A stretch of 64,000 nt of DNA from Haloarcula sp. H-GB4. GTDB taxonomy: Archaea > Halobacteriota > Halobacteria > Halobacteriales > Haloarculaceae. Location: NCBI RefSeq assembly GCF_030848575.1, contig NZ_JAVDDX010000001.1:620001-684000 (forward strand). The letters are read 5' to 3'. Below the pieces are notes generated by a model. It saw only the letters and a program-made list of their open reading frames with translations. It searched no databases and was not told the DNA's origin. The stretch's first letter is position 1, and each line of letters starts with the position of its first letter. Shown here in pieces: positions 1 to 9,036 of this stretch. Made by a program: the position numbers and the translations under genes.

Positions 1-1200
1 GTCGTCGAAGGGTTCGACCCCGAGGTGGCATGGGTAACCCATGGTGGCCACGACGAACTCGAAGAACGCCTCGCCGTCCGGCCCACCAGCGAGTCCATCA
101 TCGCGCCGTTCATGGCCCAGTGGACTCGCTCGCACCGGGACCTCCCGATGCGGCTGAACCAGTGGTGTTCGGTCGTCCGATGGGAGGCCACCGAGACGAA
201 GCCGTTCTTCCGCACCAAGGAGTTCCTCTGGCAGGAGGGCCACACCGCCCACGCCGACAAGGACGGCGCGTGGGAGGAGACGATGACCCGTCTGGATCAG
301 TACGCCCGCCTCTACGAGGAGGTCATGGCGATGCCGCCGCTGAAGGGACGCAAGCCGCCCCACGACAAGTTCCCCGGCGCGCACACGACGACGACCATCG
401 AGACGCTGATGCCCGACGGTAAGACCGTGCAGGCTGCCACCTCCCACTACCTCGGGACCTCCTTCGGCGAGGCGTTCGACATCACCTACGCCGACGCCGA
501 CGAGGAGGAGAACACGGCCCACACGACCTCGTGGGGACTGTCCTGGCGCGCGATGGGTGCGCTCATCATGACCCACTCGGATGACCAGGGCCTCGTGCTC
601 CCGCCCGCACTCGCGCCTGACCAAGTCGTGGTCGTCCCCATCTGGCAGGAGGACAACAAGGACGAAGTCATTGACTACGCCGCCGACCTCGCTGCCGAAC
701 TCGACGAGGCCGGCGTCCGCGTCGAACTCGATGACCGCGAACACCGCAATCCCGGCTTCAAATACAACGAACACGAACTCCACGGCGTTCCCCTCCGGGT
801 CGAAATCGGCCCCCACGAGGTTGAGGACGGGGAAGCCACGCTGGTCCACCGGCCCGACGGCGAAACCGAGACGGTCGACCGCGACGGTATCGCCGACACC
901 GTTACCGACCACCTCGACACCGTCCACGCCAAGCTATATGCCAGCGCTGAGGAGACGCTGGAAGGCGAAATCCGTGAGGCTGAGTCCCGCGAGGAAATCC
1001 TCGGCACCATCGGCCAGCACGGCGGCTACGTGAAGTGTGGTTGGTGTGGTGACGAGGACTGCGAGGAGCCGATCAAGGACGCTATCGCGGCCGAAATCGT
1101 GATGGTGCCCCTTGACCGCGACGAGGAGCCAATCCACGACGATTGCGCCATCTGTGGCGAGGACGCCGAGGAGACGGCGTACTTCGCGAAGAGCTACTGA
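1..1200 (+). CDS. proS: Prolyl-tRNA synthetase, 3' part (5' end outside window)
   Basis: Charges tRNA-Pro with proline in the cytoplasm. The reading frame is open from base 1, so the true start lies upstream. The class II motif 2 region is visible early (RPTSES, then FFRTKEFLWQEGHTAHA). An anticodon-binding region follows, then the archaeal/eukaryotic-type C-terminal zinc domain, with Cys at window codons 346, 349, 354, 382 and 385. The protein ends in the C-terminal Tyr (FAKSY) typical of this ProS subgroup. The stop overlaps the convergent patatin-like gene by a few bases. Family assignment is very secure; only the N-terminal catalytic part is missing. Confidence 0.97.
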   Translation, partial: VVEGFDPEVAWVTHGGHDELEERLAVRPTSESIIAPFMAQWTRSHRDLPMRLNQWCSVVRWEATETKPFFRTKEFLWQEGHTAHADKDGAWEETMTRLDQYARLYEEVMAMPPLKGRKPPHDKFPGAHTTTTIETLMPDGKTVQAATSHYLGTSFGEAFDITYADADEEENTAHTTSWGLSWRAMGALIMTHSDDQGLVLPPALAPDQVVVVPIWQEDNKDEVIDYAADLAAELDEAGVRVELDDREHRNPGFKYNEHELHGVPLRVEIGPHEVEDGEATLVHRPDGETETVDRDGIADTVTDHLDTVHAKLYASAEETLEGEIREAESREEILGTIGQHGGYVKCGWCGDEDCEEPIKDAIAAEIVMVPLDRDEEPIHDDCAICGEDAEETAYFAKSY

Positions 1201-2177
1201 CCAGACGGTTCGGTTGCTTTCTCCGGCACCCGCTCCAGAAACGCGTCCGCTTCGGCTCGGCCCGTTTCGATGAGATCCTCGATAAACCGAGGGTCGCGGT
1301 CGCGTTTCGAGGCTGCTGTCAGCTTTTCATCGAGTTTCAGTCGCCGTATCTCCACGTGTTTGAAATCGTCCGGGAGATACCCTTTGTCCACCCATTCGTT
1401 GACCTTCCGGACGAAGAACAGCTCCTGATTCAGCGAAAGATTCCCGGATAGCTCCTGCCGGCGGTCGGTGATCTCTGCCAGCGATGTCGGACGGTCATCG
1501 CGGGTCTGTGGCTCGATCTGGATAACCCAGATCTCGTCCGGTTTTGGCCGGTCACTGGTCAGGAACTCCCGGATCGGCGGGTTCTGTGAGAACAGGCCGT
1601 CCCAATGCCAGTGGCCGTTCAGTTCGACAGCCTCGTACAGCAGCGGGAACGCAGCCGAGGCCAGCACCGCCTTCGGTGTGATGGCATCGTCGGTGAACGT
1701 CTCGAACACGCCGCTGTTGACGTTGACTGTGCCGACGGTCACGTGTGGCGGCGCCCTGTCAGCGAGGCTGTCGAACTCGTCGAACGCGATGTGGCGGTCA
1801 AGCAGCGACAGATACCAGTCGTGGCCGACTGCTCCCGGCGTCGCGTAGGGCGAGATATCGGCCGCAGGGAGCATGCGGTTCTGCAGTCGCTTGCGCCACA
1901 CGAGCGACTCGTTCAGCAGGAACGAGGGCGTCGTCGTGGCGGCGACATCACACCAGACATCCTCCAGTAGTTCCCCGGCGTAGTCGTGGCCGTCACTGAG
2001 CAGGCCGTACCAGGCCGTGACTGCACAGAGAGCGCCGCCTGAGGTGCCACTCAACCCTACGAGATTGTACTCGGCGTTGACCGCTGGTAGGAGTTGTTGC
2101 AGCGCACCGGCGGTAAACGCGCTGTGGCTGCCGCCGCCCTGACAGGCGATAGCGACGCTGGGGCCATGACCAGACAT
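1194..2177 (-). CDS. Patatin-like phospholipase / lipid acyl hydrolase
   Basis: Predicted lipid acyl hydrolase of the patatin (RssA/YchK-like) family, 327 aa, cytoplasmic with no signal peptide. The glycine-rich oxyanion motif GGGSHSAF lies near residues 14-21, and the nucleophile is Ser46 in GTSGG. The second half of the Ser-Asp dyad is expected in the WDGLFSQNP segment near residue 192; the family usually has DGG or DGA, here DGL. A TATA-like CTATACAAG on the minus strand lies about 26 bases before the ATG, suggesting a leaderless transcript. It is convergent with proS, with overlapping 3' ends. The natural substrate cannot be read from the sequence; archaeal membrane lipids are ethers, so fatty acids or polyhydroxyalkanoate-related esters are possible targets (inference). 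Confidence 0.88.
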   Translation of the reverse strand: MSGHGPSVAIACQGGGSHSAFTAGALQQLLPAVNAEYNLVGLSGTSGGALCAVTAWYGLLSDGHDYAGELLEDVWCDVAATTTPSFLLNESLVWRKRLQNRMLPAADISPYATPGAVGHDWYLSLLDRHIAFDEFDSLADRAPPHVTVGTVNVNSGVFETFTDDAITPKAVLASAAFPLLYEAVELNGHWHWDGLFSQNPPIREFLTSDRPKPDEIWVIQIEPQTRDDRPTSLAEITDRRQELSGNLSLNQELFFVRKVNEWVDKGYLPDDFKHVEIRRLKLDEKLTAASKRDRDPRFIEDLIETGRAEADAFLERVPEKATEPSGQ

Positions 2178-2649
2178 GGTTTAATTCATATACGAAGAAC
2201 TTGTATAGATAACTGCCGGCTGATACTGCCGTGAAGCACATTGCTACCCCTGAGGGAGCCTGTGTCTTCACAAAGGTACAGCCAGCAATCTGAAGGAAGG
2301 ATGGGGTCGGGGAGCGTGTGACATTTTCCTCCGTGCCCCCGATACTCTCTGCTGTCCCTATGTATATAAATCGCCGTCAGACTACAGTCATACAAACGCC
2401 AAACGGCGAACAGATACCGTCGTGGGAAATGTAGCCCTTCAGACAGTACATGACAGCAGCGGAGGAGCAACAGCCCTGATGCAACCGATCAGTTGGAGTG
2501 GGTTGTCGGAGACAGCGGGCGGTTAGTTGAGTGGGTACATCCGTCGCAGCGAGTGACGAATATTAAGACCTTATATATTTCTCAGCAGGTGAAATGGATA
2601 GATATCCGGAACCAACACGGTTATATCTCGGCCTATGTTATCAGCTGTC
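2178..2649. other. Divergent intergenic region, no gene seen
   Basis: This region separates the patatin-like gene (minus) from the CBS gene (plus). It is AT-richer than its neighbours. TATA-like elements lie near 2199-2207 (minus strand, for the patatin gene), at 2570-2580 and at 2619-2628 (plus strand). No convincing coding frame or RNA gene was found; open frames here show neither haloarchaeal acidic composition nor a credible start. Confidence 0.5.
2619..2628 (+). promoter_or_regulatory. TATA element of the CBS gene
   Basis: GTTATATCTC is centred about 26 bases before the ATG at 2650. That is the spacing expected when transcription starts at the start codon itself. It supports 2650 rather than the in-frame ATG at 2635. 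A second TATA-like element (CTTATATATTT, 2570-2580) lies further upstream and could drive a longer transcript. Confidence 0.45.
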
Positions 2650-3063
2650 ATGGACGACGTGTTTGTCGGACGAATTATGTCATCGCCTGTCACCACTGTT
2701 GCCGCCGATGCGAACGCGAAAGCGGTCGCCAAGCGGATGCTTGACGAGAACATTAGCTCTGTTGTCGTCGTCGACCCCGACGGAGCGTTACTGGGGATCC
2801 TCACCTCCACGGACTTCGTCGAAATCGCCGCAGAAGGAGGCGATACGGCGGGGTTAGACGTGTCCGAATTCATGACGACGGACTTGGTTACGGTAACGGC
2901 AAACGACCCCATCGAGGCGGCCGCAAGCGTAATGCTGGACCACAGTGTCCACCACCTTCCTGTCGTCGACGAAACGGAAGGGGTGGTCGGAATGTTGACG
3001 ACAACTGACATGACGGCGTACGTTTCGGGTATCGAGCAGTCATCTGCACCCGTGCTCGGCTGA
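2650..3063 (+). CDS. CBS-pair domain protein
   Basis: 137-aa stand-alone tandem CBS (Bateman) module. Such modules bind adenine nucleotides or S-adenosyl compounds and act as energy or ligand sensors. CBS1 covers about residues 5-60 (IMSSPVTTVAADANAKAVAKRM ... GILTSTDFVEI in outline). CBS2 covers about 72-128 (FMTTDLVTVTANDPIEAA ... GMLTTTDM). No catalytic or DNA-binding domain is attached. I chose the start at 2650 because of TATA spacing; an in-frame ATG at 2635 would add five residues. It stands alone between a lipase and glutamate synthase, so its partner is unknown. Confidence 0.93.
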   Translation: MDDVFVGRIMSSPVTTVAADANAKAVAKRMLDENISSVVVVDPDGALLGILTSTDFVEIAAEGGDTAGLDVSEFMTTDLVTVTANDPIEAAASVMLDHSVHHLPVVDETEGVVGMLTTTDMTAYVSGIEQSSAPVLG

Positions 3064-3129
3064 ACACGATGTAAACCGCCAGCCGCGGTACGATGATTTA
3101 TAAATGGTGATACAGTTCAAACAATCGTG

Positions 3130-3179
3130 ATAAATATATACTCCCTAATGTGGGGTTAAACAACACTAATACCATTAGG
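3130..3179 (+). promoter_or_regulatory. gltB promoter with a perfect 7-bp inverted repeat
   Basis: ATAAATATATA (3130-3140) is a good archaeal TATA box. Immediately downstream a perfect inverted repeat, CCTAATG (3144-3150) and CATTAGG (3173-3179), spans the expected transcription start. That position suits a repressor operator. An alternative TATA-like CTTATAG (about 3188-3194) would give a leaderless transcript from the ATG at 3218. The regulator is not identifiable from sequence. Confidence 0.45.
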
Positions 3180-3217
3180 ATTACCCTCTTATAGTGGCAT
3201 CCCCAGTCGTGAAACAC

Positions 3218-6200
3218 ATGGTTGAGCGACAGACAGGTCTCTCTGCAGGCGACGCCGGGCTTGCAGATCCCACAGACGAACGGTCGAACTGTGGTGTCGG
3301 GGTCGTCATGGACCTCGACGGCCAGAGCGACCACTGGGTTGTATCGGACGGACTCGAACTCCTCGACAACCTCGAACATCGAGGAACGACAGGAGCCGAG
3401 CAAGATACGGGCGACGGAGCGGGCATCATGCTCCAGATTCCACACGAGTTTTTCGCTGCCGAAGTCGACGCCGACCTGCCACCTGCTGGCGAGTACGCCG
3501 TCGGCACGCTCTTTCTCCCGCAGGACGACGAGGTCGCCGAGAGTCTGACAGACCTCGTCGAGACGGAACTCGCCGCTGAGGGCCTCGATGTCCTCGACTG
3601 GCGCGACGTTCCAACGGACAACAGCGACCTTGGCGCGACGGCGCTCGAATCCGAACCCGACATCGTCCAGTTTTTCGTTACCTCTGCGACGGGCAAGACC
3701 GGTGATGCCTTCGAGAATCAGCTGTACATCGGCCGCCGGGCGCTCGAAAACACTGTTGAGGGGGAAAAGCCGGCAGGCCACGAGCGGTTCTACGTCGTTT
3801 CGCTCGCAACCGATGTCGTGGTGTACAAAGGCCTGCTCAAGGCCGAACAGCTCGAAGACTACTATCCTGACCTCGAAGACGAGCGGATGCAGTCGACGTT
3901 CGCAATGGTTCACGCCCGGTTCTCGACGAACACGCTGGGTGCGTGGCACCTCGCCCACCCGTATCGTCGCGTCATCCACAACGGCGAGTTCAACACGATT
4001 CAGGGGAACATCAACTGGATGCGCGCTCGGGAGACCGACATCCAGAGCGACGAGTTCGAGGGAGATCTGGAGAAGATCAAGCCCATCATCGACGACCCCG
4101 AGCAGTCAGACACTGCGAGCGTTGACAATGCGCTCGAACTCCTCCTGCAGGGCGGCCGCGACCTCCCCCACGCCCTCCGGATGCTCATCCCCGAGGCCTG
4201 GCGTGGCGAGATGAACGACGTGACCGGTGACCGTCGTGACTTCTACGATTACCACGCCTCGCTTGTCGAACCGTGGGACGGCCCGGCGCTCGTCGCAGCC
4301 ACCGACGGCGACCGCATCGGAGCCGTGCTGGACCGGAACGGTCTCCGCCCGTGCCGCTATGACGTGTTGGAGGACAATACGCTCGTGATGTCCTCAGAAG
4401 CCGGCGCACTGGAACACGACGCCAGCGAAATCACGGAGCGCGGGCGTCTCCAGCCCGGCCAGTGTTTCCTCGCCGACCCTGAAGAGGGACGCGTTATCCC
4501 TGACGAGGAAGTGTTCGACGACATCACTGACGACAAGTACGGCGAGTGGGTCGACGAAGAACAGGTCGACCTTGACGAGGTTGCTGACCGCGGAGACAAC
4601 GCACCTCGGGACCCCGCGGACGCGCTCCGGAGCCAGCAGGCCATGTACGGCTACACGTATGACGAGGTCGACCACCTCATCGAGCCGATGGCCGAGAAGG
4701 GGAAAGACCCCGTCGGCTCCATGGGTGACGACACGCCGCTGTCGGTGCTTTCGCAGTTCAACCGCCCGCTGTTCACCTACTTCAAGCAGCTGTTCGCCCA
4801 GGTGACGAATCCGCCGCTTGACTACATCCGCGAGGAACTCGTCACGTCGCTGGAGTCTCGGCTGGGCCACCAGCGTAACATCCTCAACGAGAGTCAGGGC
4901 CACGCTCGCCAGCTCGTTTTGGACTCGCCGGTTCTCACCGACGAGGAGACGCAGTCCATCAAGGATCTGGACGCCAACGGCATGTCCACGACGGTCATCG
5001 ATATCACCTATGAAGAGGGCGGCGACCTTCGCCAGGCCGTCGAAGACGTGCGGGCCGAGGCTGACGCCGCGGCGCAGGAACACGATATTCTCGTGCTCTC
5101 GGACCGTGCGGCCAGCGACGGCCGCGTGCCAATTCCGAGCCTCCTTGCCGTCGGTGGGATCCACCACCATCTCGTCCGCAACGGCCTCCGCAATCACGTC
5201 GGACTCATCGTCGAGTCCGGTGACCCGCGTGCAGTCCATCACTTCGCGACGCTCATCGGCTACGGGGCCGGGGCCGTCAACCCCTATCTGGCCTACCAGA
5301 CCATCGATGATCTGGTAGCCGGACCGGACGGCGCAGACCTGGCCGACGCCATTGATGCCTACATCACTGCCGTCGAGGACGGCCTCCTGAAGACGATGGC
5401 CAAGATGGGTATCTCCACGGTCGAATCCTATCAGGGTGCCCAGATCTTCGAGGCCGTCGGCCTCTCCTCGGACTTCATCGCCGAGTACTTCGAGGGGACG
5501 ACTTGCCGGACCGACGGTATCGGCATCGAGGAAATCGAGGACGACCTCACCCAGCGACATGATGTCGCCTGGAGCGAGGAGGAGCCCGACATGCCCCGCC
5601 AGGGCGAGTACGAGTTCCGCTCGAACGGCATCCATCACCAGTGGAACCCCAACACGGTTGGCAAGATCCAGCAAGCCGTCCGGATGGGCGACTACGATAC
5701 GTACAAGGAGTTTGCCGAACTGGTCAACGACCAGAACGAGGAGCTCCAGACGCTGCGCGGTCTACTCGAATTCGACTCCGACCGTGAGTCTATCCCCATC
5801 GAGGATGTCGAGTCGGTTGACGACATTGTCGAGCGTTTCGAGACCGCGGCGATGTCACTCGGGTCGCTGTCGCCCGAGATGCACGAGAACAACGCCATCG
5901 CAATGAACCGGCTCGGTGCCAACGCCAACACCGGCGAGGGCGGCGAACCGCCCGAGCGGTTCGACACCGAGAAGGAGTGTACGACCAAGCAGGTCGCCTC
6001 CGGCCGCTTCGGCGTCACTTCCGACTACCTCGCGTCAGCCGACGAACTCCAGATCAAGATGGCACAGGGGTCCAAGCCCGGCGAGGGCGGCCACCTGCCC
6101 GGCAAGAAGGTGAACGAGATGATCGCCCACGTGCGGTACGCGACGCCGGGCGTCGGCCTCATCTCGCCGCCGCCGTTGCACGACATCTACTCCATCGAGG

Positions 6201-7765
6201 ACCTGAAACAGCTCATCCACGATCTCAAGGCCTCGAACCCAGAGGCCGACATCAACGTCAAACTGGTCTCGGAGGACGGCATCGGGACCATCGCGGCCGG
6301 CGTCGCCAAGGCCAACGCTGACGTGGTCCACATCTCGGGCCACGACGGCGGGACCGGCGCGTCGCCGAAGACCTCGATCAAGAACGCCGGCCTCCCGTGG
6401 GAGCTCGGTGTTTCGGAGGCCAACCAGATGCTCCGGGCGACTGGCCTGCGCTCACGAATCAAGGTGACCACCGACGGCGGCATGAAGACCGGCCGCGACG
6501 TGGCCGTTGCCGCCCTGCTCGGTGCCGAGGGGTACACCTTCGGGACCGCCTCGCTGGTCACCTCCGGCTGCGTGATGGCCCGGCAGTGCCACGAGAACAC
6601 CTGCCCGGTCGGCATCGCCACGCAGAACGAGAACCTCCGCGAGCGGTTCCCCGGCGAGCCACAGCACGTCATCAACTACATGACCTTCGTGGCCCAGGAA
6701 CTGCGCGAGATCATGGCTGAACTCGGCTTCGAGACCATCGACGAGATGATCGGCCGACCGAGCGTCCTGAAACAGCGCGACAACGTGAGCCAGCCCAAGG
6801 CCCAGAAGCTCGATCTTTCCTCGGTCATCGCCGAGCCGGCCGACAACGACGGCCGCTACAAGCAGCGCGAGCAGACCCACGAGGTCGACGAACAGCTCGA
6901 CTGGGATCTCATCGACGCCGCCGAGGACGCCATCTACAGCGGCGACCCGGTCGCTATTGACACCGACATCACCAACGTCGACCGTGCGGTCGGGGCGACG
7001 CTCTCGAACCGCATCTCCCGCGAGCACGCAAGTGACGGGCTCGCGGACGACACCATCCGGGTCGACTTCGACGGCACGGCGGGCCAGTCCTTCGGCGCGT
7101 TCCTCTCACAGGGCGTGACGATGGAACTGACCGGGACGGCCAATGACTACGTCGGCAAGGGCCTCTCCGGCGGGAAGCTCATCGTGAACACGCCGGATCA
7201 GGCTCCCTTCGATCCATCGGAGAACATCGTCATCGGCAACGTCGCGCTGTACGGCGCGACGCAGGGCGAGGCCTACGTCAACGGCATGGCCGGCGAACGC
7301 TTCGCCGTCCGCAACTCCGGGGTCAAGGGCGTTGTCGAAGGCGTCGGCGACCACGGCTGTGAGTACATGACCGGCGGCGCTATTGTCGTGCTGGGCGAGA
7401 CGGGCAAGAACTTCGCGGCCGGGATGTCCGGCGGCGTCGCCTACGTCTACGACCCCGATGGCGAGTTCGCAGCGAAGGCAAACACCGGCATGGTGTCGCT
7501 GGCCGAGACGCTCGAAGGCAAAGACCGCCAGATGATTACCCGGCTCGTCGAGAACCACGCCGCCTACACCGACTCTGACCGAGCGGCGGAGTTGCTCGAC
7601 GACTGGGACGCTGAGGTGGAGAACTTCACGAAGGTGATGCCTGACGCCTACGCCGAGGTCATCGCCGACCGCGAGCGCGACGACGTGCGCAACGAGCCGC
7701 CGGCCAAGGCTGCGGCGAGCGCCGAAGCCGCTGAGGCCGACTTCGCCGCCTCGACAGACGACTGA
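3218..7765 (+). CDS. gltB: Glutamate synthase large subunit, ferredoxin-type (GOGAT)
   Basis: Converts glutamine plus 2-oxoglutarate to two glutamates in ammonia assimilation. The protein of about 1515 aa has the standard order. First comes a class II glutamine amidotransferase domain, with catalytic Cys at residue 25 (SNCGVGVV) after a short propeptide. A central domain and an FMN-binding synthase domain follow, with a 3Fe-4S site at Cys1118, Cys1124 and Cys1129 (CVMARQCHENTCPVG). Last is the GXGXG beta-helix domain, followed by an Ala/Glu-rich tail. No gltD small subunit is adjacent, which suggests ferredoxin rather than NADPH as electron donor (inference). A GTG at 3194 is an in-frame alternative start adding eight residues. 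Confidence 0.96.
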   Translation: MVERQTGLSAGDAGLADPTDERSNCGVGVVMDLDGQSDHWVVSDGLELLDNLEHRGTTGAEQDTGDGAGIMLQIPHEFFAAEVDADLPPAGEYAVGTLFLPQDDEVAESLTDLVETELAAEGLDVLDWRDVPTDNSDLGATALESEPDIVQFFVTSATGKTGDAFENQLYIGRRALENTVEGEKPAGHERFYVVSLATDVVVYKGLLKAEQLEDYYPDLEDERMQSTFAMVHARFSTNTLGAWHLAHPYRRVIHNGEFNTIQGNINWMRARETDIQSDEFEGDLEKIKPIIDDPEQSDTASVDNALELLLQGGRDLPHALRMLIPEAWRGEMNDVTGDRRDFYDYHASLVEPWDGPALVAATDGDRIGAVLDRNGLRPCRYDVLEDNTLVMSSEAGALEHDASEITERGRLQPGQCFLADPEEGRVIPDEEVFDDITDDKYGEWVDEEQVDLDEVADRGDNAPRDPADALRSQQAMYGYTYDEVDHLIEPMAEKGKDPVGSMGDDTPLSVLSQFNRPLFTYFKQLFAQVTNPPLDYIREELVTSLESRLGHQRNILNESQGHARQLVLDSPVLTDEETQSIKDLDANGMSTTVIDITYEEGGDLRQAVEDVRAEADAAAQEHDILVLSDRAASDGRVPIPSLLAVGGIHHHLVRNGLRNHVGLIVESGDPRAVHHFATLIGYGAGAVNPYLAYQTIDDLVAGPDGADLADAIDAYITAVEDGLLKTMAKMGISTVESYQGAQIFEAVGLSSDFIAEYFEGTTCRTDGIGIEEIEDDLTQRHDVAWSEEEPDMPRQGEYEFRSNGIHHQWNPNTVGKIQQAVRMGDYDTYKEFAELVNDQNEELQTLRGLLEFDSDRESIPIEDVESVDDIVERFETAAMSLGSLSPEMHENNAIAMNRLGANANTGEGGEPPERFDTEKECTTKQVASGRFGVTSDYLASADELQIKMAQGSKPGEGGHLPGKKVNEMIAHVRYATPGVGLISPPPLHDIYSIEDLKQLIHDLKASNPEADINVKLVSEDGIGTIAAGVAKANADVVHISGHDGGTGASPKTSIKNAGLPWELGVSEANQMLRATGLRSRIKVTTDGGMKTGRDVAVAALLGAEGYTFGTASLVTSGCVMARQCHENTCPVGIATQNENLRERFPGEPQHVINYMTFVAQELREIMAELGFETIDEMIGRPSVLKQRDNVSQPKAQKLDLSSVIAEPADNDGRYKQREQTHEVDEQLDWDLIDAAEDAIYSGDPVAIDTDITNVDRAVGATLSNRISREHASDGLADDTIRVDFDGTAGQSFGAFLSQGVTMELTGTANDYVGKGLSGGKLIVNTPDQAPFDPSENIVIGNVALYGATQGEAYVNGMAGERFAVRNSGVKGVVEGVGDHGCEYMTGGAIVVLGETGKNFAAGMSGGVAYVYDPDGEFAAKANTGMVSLAETLEGKDRQMITRLVENHAAYTDSDRAAELLDDWDAEVENFTKVMPDAYAEVIADRERDDVRNEPPAKAAASAEAAEADFAASTDD

Positions 7766-7795
7766 AGCGCCGTTTTTCAGCGTTTTTGTCTGTCG
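7752..7795 (+). terminator. Terminator region of gltB
   Basis: Two T5 runs (7773-7777 and 7783-7787) lie just after the gltB stop. They sit between the arms of an 8-bp perfect inverted repeat, CGACAGAC (7752-7759) and GTCTGTCG (7788-7795). Oligo-T tracts are the usual archaeal termination signal. The inverted repeat straddles the stop codon and may form a transcript-end structure. Confidence 0.5.
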
Positions 7796-7948
7796 TCAGG
7801 GGCTCTGTTTTTCTGCCACAATCGAGCCGCGTTCTGGGGGGTCGTAATGCGACATTGTAACAATCAACCGCTGGTCCTATAGCTGTCGGGCCGAAGTGCT
7901 GGACATGGTCCCCGTACAACCAACCGTCGTATCGTATCGGAGCACAGC

Positions 7949-8920
7949 ATGAGTGACATCCCCGGTCCTGACCCCGATTCCGGGTCAGACATCGACATTG
8001 ATGTCGGCCGCGGCCTCCGTATCGGAGTCAGCGTCGTTGTCGCCCTCGCCGTCGCAATAGCCCTGTTTGGTGGCTACCATCAGGTCCCCGAAGGCCACGT
8101 CGGCGTCCAGAAATCGTTCGGCGCGGTAACCGGTGACCAACTTCAGCCGGGCGCACACATCATCGTGCCAGTCAAGGATTCGGTTCAGGACGTGGAAATC
8201 CGGCCACGGACCTACACCATGGCCAACACAGAGGGCGAAGGCGACAGACCGTCACAAGCCGATGCGGTGACCGTCCAGACCATCAATGGGACGACGGTCG
8301 ACATCGACATCACCGTCCGGTACAAGATCCAAGAATCAGACGCATCAGGATTCGTCACTGAATGGCGGACCGTCGGCCAGGCGGAGGAGCGACTTATCCG
8401 ACCGTCCGTCCGGTCGCAGCTCCGTGATGAGGCCGCAGGTATCCAGACGAGCGAGATATACACCAACGACGGCCGCGAGCGACTCGGCGATGCGGCACAG
8501 CAGAAACTCGAATCCGCGTTCGAGGGCGAAGCGCTCGTCCTCGAAGAGGTGCAGGTTCGGACCGTTGACCTCCCAGACTCGTACGATCAGGCGCTCAACG
8601 ACAAGGAAATCGCAAAGCAACGCGTCGAAGAGAAGAAATTCGAGATCCAACAGGCCGAACGCGACAAGGAACGGCAGGAGATTCAGGCCGAAGCCGACGC
8701 CCGGGTTATCGAGATCCGCGGTGAGGCGCTTCGGGACAACCCGGTCGTGCTGAAACAGCAGTACGTCCAGAGCATCGACGATTCGGATAAGGTCATTCTG
8801 GCGACTGACGATGATGGAACACCCATCATCCTGCAGACTGGCCGGAGCAGGGGCGGAAACACTTCCAGCGCCGATACTGGGTTCTCGACGAACGTAACGA
8901 ACGCGACGGCCGGCAACTGA
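7949..8920 (+). CDS. SPFH/prohibitin-family membrane protein
   Basis: 323-aa member of the stomatin/prohibitin/flotillin superfamily, which forms ring- or cage-like membrane scaffolds and often modulates membrane proteases. A short acidic N-terminus precedes one membrane segment (about residues 27-45, IGVSVVVALAVAIALFGGY). The SPFH domain follows (VPEGHVGVQKSFGAV onward). Next comes a long charged coiled coil (about 215-265, rich in Lys, Glu and Gln) and a disordered Ser/Thr/Asn tail. Topology would place the SPFH domain outside or inside depending on insertion; prohibitins usually have the N-terminus inside. No protease gene is adjacent. Confidence 0.92.
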   Translation: MSDIPGPDPDSGSDIDIDVGRGLRIGVSVVVALAVAIALFGGYHQVPEGHVGVQKSFGAVTGDQLQPGAHIIVPVKDSVQDVEIRPRTYTMANTEGEGDRPSQADAVTVQTINGTTVDIDITVRYKIQESDASGFVTEWRTVGQAEERLIRPSVRSQLRDEAAGIQTSEIYTNDGRERLGDAAQQKLESAFEGEALVLEEVQVRTVDLPDSYDQALNDKEIAKQRVEEKKFEIQQAERDKERQEIQAEADARVIEIRGEALRDNPVVLKQQYVQSIDDSDKVILATDDDGTPIILQTGRSRGGNTSSADTGFSTNVTNATAGN

Positions 8921-8944
8921 ACACAGACACGCGGGCACGCCTCG

Positions 8945-8958
8945 TTCGTTTTTTATTT
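8945..8958 (+). terminator. Oligo-T terminator after the SPFH gene
   Basis: A T6 run (8949-8954) followed by ATTT occurs 28 bases after the SPFH stop, within GC-rich DNA. It also lies beyond the end of the convergent pilin-like gene. This is a simple archaeal-type oligo-T terminator. Confidence 0.5.
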
Positions 8959-9036
8959 GGCTGTGCCGTTCATCAGAGATGACGACCGGTTTTGCGCAGT
9001 GGCAGATCGATATCGGGACACAGCGTACCTGTCGAG

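Noticed and set aside
3098-3979. Minus-strand frame over the gltB start
   Set aside because: Antisense to the glutamine amidotransferase domain of gltB; no domain or start signals.
7659-7919. Minus-strand frame over the gltB end
   Set aside because: Arg-rich shadow frame overlapping the gltB C-terminus and terminator.
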